From Prorocentrum cordatum (Eukaryota > Sar > Dinophyceae > Prorocentrales > Prorocentraceae): a stretch of DNA of 64,000 nt. The translations under genes were made by a program, and so were the position numbers. Under the pieces are notes generated by a model that searched no databases, was not told where the DNA came from, and saw only the letters and a program-made list of their open reading frames with translations. This document shows, in pieces, positions 1 to 7,896 of this stretch; positions within the stretch are counted from its first letter, which is position 1; each line of letters starts with the position of its first letter. The stretch covers positions 234,501-298,500 of the forward strand of contig CAUYUJ010014002.1 of assembly GCA_963575745.1 (NCBI GenBank), written 5' to 3'.

Positions 1-275
1 GGTTCGCCATCGTTTTTTGACGACCGCGCCTCGGATTTTGACGAGGAGGAGTTTCGTGGGATGTCTGCAGCGGGAGGCCTCGTCATTTTTTTGACGACCT
101 CTTTTTGATTTCCGAGTCCCCCGTACCCGGGTCTTACGTCTCCCCGATCTTGGACTGTCTCTTGGAGCCTCTTGGGGCACTCTTGGCCCGTCTTGAAGCT
201 ATTTTGGGCTCCGGCGTCGTATCTGACCCCCCTCCTGGACCCCCCCCCCGAGACCCCCCTGGGGACCCCTGCAGC
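1..275. repeat. Left flank with degenerate CTTGG decamer repeat
   Basis: No gene is seen. From about 150 to 225 the sequence is a run of CTTGG-type words spaced 10-11 bases apart. The same degenerate repeat recurs at 24, 25, 32, 43 and 60-64 kb. The last bases before 276 do not match the bases after the 3' LTR, so no target-site duplication is visible here. Confidence 0.6.
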
Positions 276-304
276 ACTTTAAACGGAGAAGGTTAAAGGC
301 GAGG

Positions 305-310
305 TATTTA
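305..310 (+). promoter_or_regulatory. TATA-like position of the 5' LTR (TATTTA)
   Basis: The 3' LTR has TATAAA at the matching place (16453-16458). The 5' copy has two substitutions there. If this is the promoter core, the active-looking version survives only in the 3' LTR. Dinoflagellate promoters often lack TATA boxes, so this is tentative. Confidence 0.35.
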
Positions 311-320
311 TCGAGCATGC

Positions 321-343
321 ACCGCTGCCGTGCCTGGCTCAAG
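321..343 (+). promoter_or_regulatory. Spliced-leader-like segment in the LTR
   Basis: This 23-nt stretch aligns with the dinoflagellate spliced leader with one 1-nt gap and about 16 of 21 identities by eye, ending in the exact 9-mer TGGCTCAAG. It lies 84 nt upstream of the first Gag ATG. It could be a fossil of a trans-spliced genomic RNA, or chance, because it also forms part of a local hairpin (GGCT-CA-AGCC). Confidence 0.35.
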
Positions 344-426
344 CCGGGCCCGGCCTAATATGTGACTGTGCCTCACCGAGGCGCACGACTTGTATCTGAG
401 ATCGGAAAATACCTTTTCCATTGAAG

Positions 427-2280
427 ATGCCCCTTCTATCCTTTACTCCAGATCCCATGCTTCGTCTCGCTCTCTTGCTCATGCGATATGAGCCAAAGCC
501 TGGGATATGGCAACGCTTGAAGCGTAACACATACCTAAGCTTACCAGCTTGTTTTCGACTTGGTAGCGGAGCTGGCTACACTCTCGTGTGGCTGGCTCTC
601 GCTCTGATTCCTGTAATCCACGGCACAACTTGGTGGACTACTACTACGGTGGAATACCATGTTGCGCCGGCTCTGCGAGGAGCGGAGCCAGTCCGCGATC
701 GAGCTAGCGGGGCAACCCGCGAACTCGAGACGCTCTCTCCTACTTCACTGCGCTACTTCACTCTCGACTTCCACCAGATGCCAATCGGCAACTCGATCGA
801 GAACGTGGTCACCCTGCGGGGCTACCCGCAGCGGGGCCACCTGCATCCCGTGCCAGTCAGGCGCCTCACGGCTACTACGCCAGAGCCTGACAAACCACAG
901 CCTAAACCAATCACCGAAGCCGAAATGCACATGCACTGGATTAAGATAACTATCTTCGGCATTCTATGGGTAATAATGGGATGTGCTGTGGGATACATGC
1001 GGCAGGGGATGGACGACACGCGTACTACCGGCCCTTCGTGGGACCCTGCCGGTACTACGCCTTTTCGCGAATACGTTCGCGAAGTACATGCATGGATAAA
1101 CGTAACGAGCGGCAATATGACGCCACCTCAACAAGCTGCAGCACTACAACGAGGCCTTCAAGGTCTTGCTCGTCGTATCGCCATGCAGGTCCCCTCCCAG
1201 ATCATCAACTATGGTGTAACTGTCAACGGACAGCCAACGGATGCAGTTACTTATATACTGTACCTATTGAGCACCAAATTTGAAAATCTGGAAGATGAGC
1301 GCCAGCTCAACTCTGGCACTGCCCTTATCGACTTTCGCGTCGAAAGGGGCGAGCGAATCGACTCAGTGTTAGCTCGATTCGAGATGGCCCGTGACGAGGC
1401 TAACTCTGTTGGCTTTGTCATCCCCAACTTTCAGATCCTAACGCTGATCCTTTTCAGAGCGTTAGGCGTTGGCGCGTCACGAGCCCAACACCTGCTGGAG
1501 CCCTTTAATCATCAGATGCCCAGAACACAAGCAGACTATGACAGGCTGCTGACCAGGATGAGGAACTACGGACATGTTGCCGAGCGCTCTCCTGGCAACA
1601 TTGCGGGTATCTTCACAGGGCACCACTCACATGCAGGTGTCTACGCCACGACTGCGGGGTCACCCGCTGGTCCTGGCGAGCCAAGTCCCTGGGCTGACCC
1701 AGCCGATATGCCCAACGAGGCCACTGCCTTCTTAGGGCAGACCGGCCAGGCATCGGCAGAGGCAGCTGAGGCGAACGCCTGGTCGAACTACTCGCCAGGC
1801 GCCGCCTACACTGCAAGCCCGCCCTCGGGCACAACCCTCTGGGGCCAAGCGGAGTCATCCGCTCAAGGGTCTCAGCCACCCTCACCGTTTGAATCTGGCA
1901 CTGACACAGATACCTCATCTGACGATGAGCACAATGGCATAGTCTCTGCTGGTAATGACTATCCAGCGGATGACACTCACCTTTCTGAACAACAAAGAGC
2001 GGAAGCCGCTTTTATGGCTTATCGCAAATCAAAACGCCGTTGGAGGCGCTTTATGAAGAAACCAGTCAGAAAGGTGAGACGTGCAGTACGCCGACATTTC
2101 AAACGATATGGAAAGGGTCGTGGCAAAGGGGGTCGCAGACGCCGCATGCATGGTAGGGGTATTACTGCTTTCCTCACGTCCTTAACTGATATAGTTTTTG
2201 AAGAAGTTCTTATCGGAGGCAAAGGTCGGGGTCACAGGCGGACCTCTGGTAAGGGAAAAGGGCGGATGGGGCAACCCTAG
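427..2280 (+). CDS. Gag-like polyprotein start
   Basis: The first ATG is at 427, inside the 5' LTR; the open frame extends slightly upstream without an ATG. Two hydrophobic segments occur near residues 50-70 and 175-200, which is odd for Gag and suggests membrane association. Residues of about 215-400 form a helical region containing DFRVERGERIDSVLARF and the motif MPRTQADYDRLL, resembling the copia Gag/capsid region in dinoflagellate elements. The C-terminus is very basic (K/R/G-rich), as expected for RNA binding. The zinc knuckle is not in this frame but in the next one, which overlaps by about 80 nt in the +1 frame. A shift near 2262-2272 would join GKGKGRMG to NPRGASGN. Family assignment is by pattern, not search. 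Confidence 0.75.
   Translation: MPLLSFTPDPMLRLALLLMRYEPKPGIWQRLKRNTYLSLPACFRLGSGAGYTLVWLALALIPVIHGTTWWTTTTVEYHVAPALRGAEPVRDRASGATRELETLSPTSLRYFTLDFHQMPIGNSIENVVTLRGYPQRGHLHPVPVRRLTATTPEPDKPQPKPITEAEMHMHWIKITIFGILWVIMGCAVGYMRQGMDDTRTTGPSWDPAGTTPFREYVREVHAWINVTSGNMTPPQQAAALQRGLQGLARRIAMQVPSQIINYGVTVNGQPTDAVTYILYLLSTKFENLEDERQLNSGTALIDFRVERGERIDSVLARFEMARDEANSVGFVIPNFQILTLILFRALGVGASRAQHLLEPFNHQMPRTQADYDRLLTRMRNYGHVAERSPGNIAGIFTGHHSHAGVYATTAGSPAGPGEPSPWADPADMPNEATAFLGQTGQASAEAAEANAWSNYSPGAAYTASPPSGTTLWGQAESSAQGSQPPSPFESGTDTDTSSDDEHNGIVSAGNDYPADDTHLSEQQRAEAAFMAYRKSKRRWRRFMKKPVRKVRRAVRRHFKRYGKGRGKGGRRRRMHGRGITAFLTSLTDIVFEEVLIGGKGRGHRRTSGKGKGRMGQP
561..575 (+). other. Primer-binding-site-like sequence
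   Basis: TGGTAGCGGAGC starts at the first base after the LTR. The first seven bases match the complement of the 3' end of eukaryotic initiator-Met tRNA (TGGTAGC...), the usual copia primer. Its placement supports the LTR right edge. It also lies inside the Gag frame, which is unusual. Confidence 0.65.
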
Positions 2281-4402
2281 GGGCGCTTCTGGCAATACTA
2301 TGAAGTGTCATACATGCGGTAGTACAGAGCATTTGCGCGATCAATGCCCGAAAGGGAAAGGAAAGGGATCCGTACATTTGGCTCAAAACTCTTTTATGGA
2401 TGACATAGACTACATTGACTACGAGTTTTACGTCAATCCAGAAGCGGCTCCCGCCGCGGGCTCCTCCACGTACTACGTGATGGCCCGCTACGCTGAAGTG
2501 ACCGTAGCCCTGGAAGAGTACGCGGTGACCCTCTTCGACGAGTTCCACGGCTGGGACGAAGTCGACGAGGTCGCGTTCAATGCCTGGTTCGGTCTTCCAG
2601 CGGGGCCACCCGCCGACGACGAGATCTCCGAAGCTGAGACCGCCCCGGCGACCGAGGAGGAGCTCGCCGCCGCGCTGGCACCGCAGGTGATTGGCACGCC
2701 GTTGCTGCCAGATCTTCCGCGAGCTGGCTCGGAAGCGGGAGACGCTGATGACGAAATGCGGGGCCATCCCGCTTATTCTGACTCTGAAGAGGCCGAAGAG
2801 GACCATAAGGACATGCTCCAAGAGCAGGTCGCAGAAGCAATCCAGCTCCTGAGTGCGCCAGCACATCAGCAGATAACCATGAACGACCTGCTGTCGCGCC
2901 CAGGGGCCGCAAGGCTGCGTCCATACCTGGATTCGGACATGTCGGCACCTCAGATGCTGACAGCACTCCAGGCTCTAGCGGGGTCACCCGCCGAAGTGAC
3001 GCCAGCCGCAGCAGCGGGGCCACCCGCTTGGTCTATGGATGTATTCATGCAGGGCTGCGACCAGATGGACCTCAACGACCTCACGATGGAGCAGCTAAAC
3101 GACATCGGGTACTTCCGAAGCCCGTATCAGCACGTATTCATGGTCCAGGACAGCTCAGAGGACTCGGAGGACATGCGCCATGCCAAGAGGGACAGACGAC
3201 CATCGCCTCCCCGAGACTCAGAGCATGAAGATGAAAGGCCCATGGAACGTGGCAGTGCGTCAGCGGGGCCAGCCCGCAGGAGGAGCCGTTCAGCTCCACG
3301 ACGCCCTACACATGATGCATCGGGCTACCCGTGCAGTACGGAGCACTCCGTAGGTGTATCCGCTCAGTACGTGCCGGAGTGGTACATCAATTGGTACCCC
3401 GGCTACTCGATGGACGTGATCCGCCACTGGTATTCTAAGGAGTACTGCACCAAAAGGGACGAATCTGGCATGATAATACGTACCAAGGGTGGCAAGACTA
3501 AAACGCCAGAGGCTTGGGACAAAAGGGCTAAGAAACAGGAGATCATCAACGATCGCAAGACATACAGGAAACAAGTATGTCAATGCGAGCCCTTCAAAGG
3601 TCACATGCGCAGCTGTCCAATGGACCGCCCCTCCAGGAGCCCTCATCACGGTGAGACCCCGTGGAATTGGTCTCATGGAGATGACGCTGGCAACGTCCAT
3701 GATCCTAACAAGGAGGTCCCTGGAGGAGGAAAGCGCATCACTGAAGCCGATCGCGTCCCTATGACCGAGGAGGTTGCCAACGCTGTCAGGGAAAATTGGG
3801 AACAGCTTCCCAATGACCATCGCCTCAAGGAGTGGAACCGCCGATTCCATAAAGAGGCGGGGCCACCCGCAGAATCCAGCGGAGAAGCGGGGTCACCCGC
3901 AGACGCGGCGCCAGCCGCTGGGTCCGCGGACGAAGATTGGATAGCTGTTGCATCTGCTGCCGGATCCGCCGCCGGTACTGACCAAACCGAACTGAATGAA
4001 GAATGGGCGGCGGAAGACGGCTCAGAGAATCCATTCCTTGATGGGTGCGCCTGCTGGTACTGCAGCTCCTCGGCACAGAAGTGGTTCTGCACAAGGGTTA
4101 TTCACCGCCACGAAAATGGCAAGTACAAGCTGGCCATAAAGGGCACTGCCGACATCGACCAGATGAGGCAGATCATCCATGATCATGGCCAGCCAGAAGG
4201 CCCTCCTAAGGACCCTCCTGGTCCACAACCAGGTAAGGGCAGCAGACCGCCTCCAAGACCTGAAGCCGACTCCTCGTCTTCACCGACTCCTGCGAAGAGG
4301 CACCATCCAAGAGCCCCGAAGGCACACAGGGGCGTGCGAAGGCCAGAGGGATCGCCAAGAAGGACGACCCTGAGCAGGGAGAGCCTACCGGCCCGTCCGT
4401 GA
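2198..4402 (+). CDS. Gag continuation with CCHC zinc knuckle and unknown region
   Basis: No ATG lies near the start; the first is at 2300, so expression probably depends on a +1 shift from the Gag frame. A canonical CX2CX4HX4C knuckle (CHTCGSTEHLRDQC) begins at about 2306 and is followed by GKGKG, typical of retroelement nucleocapsid. The rest is not recognised. It contains an acidic, Ala/Pro-rich region, a Trp/Tyr-rich block around 3360-3460, a Cys-bearing block around 3575-3615, and a second Cys/Trp/His block (CACWYC...FCTRVIHRH) around 4045-4110. Many AGPPA peptides here are translations of the hairpin family. The frame ends at a TGA (4400-4402) and overlaps the next frame by about 139 nt. 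Confidence 0.7.
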   Translation: MKKFLSEAKVGVTGGPLVREKGGWGNPRGASGNTMKCHTCGSTEHLRDQCPKGKGKGSVHLAQNSFMDDIDYIDYEFYVNPEAAPAAGSSTYYVMARYAEVTVALEEYAVTLFDEFHGWDEVDEVAFNAWFGLPAGPPADDEISEAETAPATEEELAAALAPQVIGTPLLPDLPRAGSEAGDADDEMRGHPAYSDSEEAEEDHKDMLQEQVAEAIQLLSAPAHQQITMNDLLSRPGAARLRPYLDSDMSAPQMLTALQALAGSPAEVTPAAAAGPPAWSMDVFMQGCDQMDLNDLTMEQLNDIGYFRSPYQHVFMVQDSSEDSEDMRHAKRDRRPSPPRDSEHEDERPMERGSASAGPARRRSRSAPRRPTHDASGYPCSTEHSVGVSAQYVPEWYINWYPGYSMDVIRHWYSKEYCTKRDESGMIIRTKGGKTKTPEAWDKRAKKQEIINDRKTYRKQVCQCEPFKGHMRSCPMDRPSRSPHHGETPWNWSHGDDAGNVHDPNKEVPGGGKRITEADRVPMTEEVANAVRENWEQLPNDHRLKEWNRRFHKEAGPPAESSGEAGSPADAAPAAGSADEDWIAVASAAGSAAGTDQTELNEEWAAEDGSENPFLDGCACWYCSSSAQKWFCTRVIHRHENGKYKLAIKGTADIDQMRQIIHDHGQPEGPPKDPPGPQPGKGSRPPPRPEADSSSSPTPAKRHHPRAPKAHRGVRRPEGSPRRTTLSRESLPARP

Positions 4403-7400
4403 CGGAGAGGAGGAAGGCTTTTGCTGGACCATCAACCCCGATGCCACCGGCTGCCCAAGGCGATGTCAAGGACGAAGTTCGCGACCAGCCTAAGGCAGCC
4501 TTCCGAGGTGACTGGACTCCAACTCTGCATCAGCCGCGCCTTGCACCACGACCAGGTTCGGCACGAATGAAAGCGCAGCCGAAGCCTGAAGCTGGGATGA
4601 GGTCGGTGCGGGCAGAAGCAGCCGCCAAAGCTAAGGAGGACAAGGGCTCTGCGGGGCCACCCGCTAAAGCGGCGCCAGCTGCAGTAGCGGGGACACCCGC
4701 AGAAGGCACTCTCTCAAGAGAAGAACGCTTCAGAGCCCTCAAAGAGTTTGGCGACCGACAGAAACTAGCCGACGATGCAGTGGCTGACCAAGGTCACCCG
4801 CACCCTGGCGCGGAGTCATCCGCTGGAGCTGCCTCGTCAGCCGCAGGTTCTGCGGGGCCACCCGTTAAAGCGGCGCCAGCTGCATTAGCGGGGCCACCCG
4901 TTAAAGCGGCGCCAGCTGCATTAGCGGGGCCACCCGCACGCTGGCAGCCAGCGATGTCTGTTCTCAGGAACATCCCTCTGGGAGCCATTGAATATTGGCA
5001 AGGCGTTGAAGGCAAAGGCCCGAAGCGCACCATAAACCCACGAGTCACTCGAGACGATACAGATCGATACGAGGTCATTAATTGTCCTGATCGTCGTAAC
5101 TTCGAGTGCCGCAACGATTGGGAACGTGAACAACAAGCCGTGGGACATATGTTGCGAGACAGGCCGCCATTGCGCGTCGCGCAGCACAGGGCAGAGCTCA
5201 TGAAGGTCATGGAGAAGCTTAATACAGATCCTACTCTGCCGCGCGACTGGCAAATGACCAAGGTGTCAATATGGTTCTCTACAGCCCTACGCCATAGTCC
5301 GTATTGGAAGGATGGATTTAGCCGACACTTCGAAAAGATCAACACTTTCGATCCATACGATGGCTGGGTTGTTATTGACGATTTGTTGACAAACTGGACT
5401 GAAAACGATCAGTGGAAAGGCTACCGTGACATGCATGATGTGCTGATCAAGGGCAACCCTCACTGTTCATACGTGTACTGGGTGTTGCTAAACTGCTGCG
5501 AGATGATCGACGGTCATGGTATGCAGAAGGGCAGGCTCCAGATGAAGTGCGTCGAGGACAGCATGAAGCTACCTCCCAGATTCCGACCAACGGTACGCAG
5601 GCCACAATACTTCATCAGAGCCACGAACGGCCATAGCAGCCCAGGCATCCACTGCCCCGAGTCGCTCTATAAGCCGATCACAACATGGATGAAGGAACCA
5701 GACGACCCAGTATACTTCATCCACGGGACACAGTGGGAACATGTCAAGGGCATCCTTGATAATGGCCTTTCGTGCCTCGCACAGGACAACCCTAAGGGGA
5801 AGGGGGGGCGCCAGTTCGTACACGGCTGCCCCTACCTCCCGGGTGACCCGAGGATTCAATCGGGCATCCGTCCTGACTCAGAGGTGCTTATCTTCTGCAG
5901 CATCAGCAAGATGTTGTCCAGCGGCTTTTCCTTATGGAGGTCAGCGAATGACATCGTCATGACACGGGGCCACGACGGCCGCATACCGCCCGATCATATC
6001 CTCCAGATTGTGAGCATTGCAAAATATCGGGTCGGTGAAGCCTGGAGCAATCCGCTGGCGTATGACAAATCGCGGAAGCGGGGCCAACCCGCAGACAGGA
6101 TTCGCACCGATGATTACCTGCCACTTAAACTATGTGACAAAACTCTGGGTGTAATGGAAGATCACGCCATGTACCTAAAGGGCTGGTCTAAGACGGACGG
6201 TCGCCCATTCAACTTGATCATGACCGAGCAAGATGTTGCTCCACGACCGTACGACACACAGACAGTCCTCATGATAAATGCCCAGGAAGACGAGGTCATG
6301 CCTGAGGCGGGGCCACCCGCAGGTGCGGGGACACCCGCGGCAGACACCTCGGATGGTTCATGGCAACAAGTGGTCACACCAGTAGCAACGGTAGCATCTC
6401 CTTGGAGGCCGGATCAGCAGGCATGGGTCCAGGCCCTCAACAGCTACCTGACACCAGCCGACGTTTCTGGACTGACCGATCAGCTATATCGTGCTGACCC
6501 GTGGGCAGTGCATACAGGTATCCAAGACGCACAGCAGAGGAACCTGCGCACTCCTGCGGGGCCACCAGGCGTCCTAGGACCACAGCCACAACGCCCTCCG
6601 CAGCAGGCTGGAGGTGCGAGGTTTGTCCCTATGGGCGGCTCAGATGGTGGCTCGCCGTTCCGGACTCCGCCGTCTGAAACGAGCGAGAACAGCTTGTGGC
6701 AAAGACTCCAGGCGATTCGCGGAAATCCGGCACTCGCAGCAGCACTCCAAGCAACCACTCCCTTTGGCACTCCGAGGGGTAGTGAAGGAGGAGTGGCTGC
6801 GGGGTCACCCGCCGAGCGAACGCCTGCGGAGCCACCCGCTCAAGCGGGGCCACCCGCTGACGGACAGCAAGGTTCAGACTACGAACGTCGGGCAGCCAAC
6901 TTAAGAGCACAGGCTACTTTTCTGCAGCAACAAGCTGATAGAGTGCCCAGCCTGTTGCGGAACCGCAACATAGATGTTGCGAATCATGGCGACTTTCGAC
7001 CTCTTTGGAGTTGGACTTCTGAAGATGCTCCAAATGCTGATCCCACGAATCCATATCGACAGGTGTTTATTCCAGGAATAGCATCACACCCGATATATGG
7101 ATGGGACAATCACGGTCCAGCAGAGGCGCAGGCCATGGACGCGCCGATGTACCCGGAGTACTACGCGCAGATGAATAACACTCCTATGATTGCGGGGCCA
7201 CCTGCGAACGAATACACTCGGAACCTAGCTAATGAGATGTTTCGTTTGCAGTTTACACGAGCGGTCGATGCGCAGTCTATGCCGCACTACGCCTACATGC
7301 CCACGCCGACGGACCCCGAGACCATAGTTCAGCCAGCTGGTCTCGCGGTGCCAGCCGCTATGGGCAGCATGCCAGACTACATCCGCGACGTGCACAACAC

Positions 7401-7896
7401 GCAGCAAGCGATACTGGCATCCAGGCAGCAGGCTCGGGACAACACCAGGCTGCGCCAACAACGCGCGATCCAGAGAAGGATTGAGCGCGAGGCCCAAGCG
7501 GGGACACCCGCAGAAGCGGGGCCACCCGCTGAACGGTCAGACAGACGGCCACCACCGACGCCATATCGGGAGGGCGAAACCACTTTCGAGCGCCAAGCTC
7601 GGACTCGCCCTGACGTGCCTGCTCCAGTCATTTCAGACTACATCTTCACTCAGTGCCCAATCTGCATGGACAACTACGAGATGGGCACTACAGTGTGGAG
7701 ACTGGCGTGCGGGCACTTCTTTCACGACATATGCTGGGACCGTGTTGCACAACAGCACGTCCGCAATCAGCGGCCAGGTGCGTCAAATGAGGCCCCCTGT
7801 GCCGTATGTCGGGGGCCGGGCATAGTGATAGCACACTTCCCATATGCTGGGCAGCGCGACGCTGAGTCGGACCAAGCGCGCCAGCAGGAAAGGTAG
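4264..7896 (+). CDS. Tpt1/KptA-like RNA 2'-phosphotransferase plus RING-H2 finger
   Basis: Open from 4264; the first ATG is at 4441. Residues below are counted from 4399. About residues 285-560 match the Tpt1/KptA fold, which in cells removes the internal 2'-phosphate left by RNA ligation, using NAD+. All four hallmark residues are visible: Arg and His in TALRHS (5290, 5293), Arg in YFIRATNGHSS (5617) and Arg in QSGIRPDSE (5869). Also present are DGWVVIDDLL, FIHGTQWEHVKGIL, GLS, LPGDPRI and RSAND...TRGHDG, in the same order as in Tpt1. At 7654-7809 a RING-H2 finger follows (CPIC-x14-CGHFFHDIC ... CAVC), suggesting E3 ubiquitin-ligase activity. The frame ends in TAG (7894) but continues in phase into the protease frame. 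I know of no copia element described with either module. Confidence 0.85.
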   Translation, partial: SRLLVFTDSCEEAPSKSPEGTQGRAKARGIAKKDDPEQGEPTGPSVTERRKAFAGPSTPMPPAAQGDVKDEVRDQPKAAFRGDWTPTLHQPRLAPRPGSARMKAQPKPEAGMRSVRAEAAAKAKEDKGSAGPPAKAAPAAVAGTPAEGTLSREERFRALKEFGDRQKLADDAVADQGHPHPGAESSAGAASSAAGSAGPPVKAAPAALAGPPVKAAPAALAGPPARWQPAMSVLRNIPLGAIEYWQGVEGKGPKRTINPRVTRDDTDRYEVINCPDRRNFECRNDWEREQQAVGHMLRDRPPLRVAQHRAELMKVMEKLNTDPTLPRDWQMTKVSIWFSTALRHSPYWKDGFSRHFEKINTFDPYDGWVVIDDLLTNWTENDQWKGYRDMHDVLIKGNPHCSYVYWVLLNCCEMIDGHGMQKGRLQMKCVEDSMKLPPRFRPTVRRPQYFIRATNGHSSPGIHCPESLYKPITTWMKEPDDPVYFIHGTQWEHVKGILDNGLSCLAQDNPKGKGGRQFVHGCPYLPGDPRIQSGIRPDSEVLIFCSISKMLSSGFSLWRSANDIVMTRGHDGRIPPDHILQIVSIAKYRVGEAWSNPLAYDKSRKRGQPADRIRTDDYLPLKLCDKTLGVMEDHAMYLKGWSKTDGRPFNLIMTEQDVAPRPYDTQTVLMINAQEDEVMPEAGPPAGAGTPAADTSDGSWQQVVTPVATVASPWRPDQQAWVQALNSYLTPADVSGLTDQLYRADPWAVHTGIQDAQQRNLRTPAGPPGVLGPQPQRPPQQAGGARFVPMGGSDGGSPFRTPPSETSENSLWQRLQAIRGNPALAAALQATTPFGTPRGSEGGVAAGSPAERTPAEPPAQAGPPADGQQGSDYERRAANLRAQATFLQQQADRVPSLLRNRNIDVANHGDFRPLWSWTSEDAPNADPTNPYRQVFIPGIASHPIYGWDNHGPAEAQAMDAPMYPEYYAQMNNTPMIAGPPANEYTRNLANEMFRLQFTRAVDAQSMPHYAYMPTPTDPETIVQPAGLAVPAAMGSMPDYIRDVHNTQQAILASRQQARDNTRLRQQRAIQRRIEREAQAGTPAEAGPPAERSDRRPPPTPYREGETTFERQARTRPDVPAPVISDYIFTQCPICMDNYEMGTTVWRLACGHFFHDICWDRVAQQHVRNQRPGASNEAPCAVCRGPGIVIAHFPYAGQRDAESDQARQQER
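4852..4937 (+). repeat. Tandem hairpin cluster, 36-bp period
   Basis: Five hairpins alternate GCGGG-GCCA-CCCG(T/C) and GCGGC-GCCA-GCTGC, spaced 18 nt apart. This is a local amplification of a two-hairpin unit in frame with the polyprotein. Confidence 0.85.
7894..7896 (+). other. In-frame UAG between RING and protease frames
   Basis: The codon context is GAA AGG TAG GTT GCA. Both sides are in the same frame, and both sides read as one charged helix (QARQQER before, VADAREMRRLREAVEALEARV after). This implies a single ancestral or recoded frame. Confidence 0.8.

Larger units (their letters stand above)
276..560 (+). repeat. 5' LTR
   Basis: Direct repeat of 16424-16708. The left edge (ACTTTAAACGGAGAAGG) is where similarity to the 3' copy starts, and the right edge (GTTTTCGACT) lies directly before the primer-binding-like site. 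It does not begin TG or end CA as most LTRs do. The Gag frame begins inside it (first ATG at 427). Confidence 0.9.
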
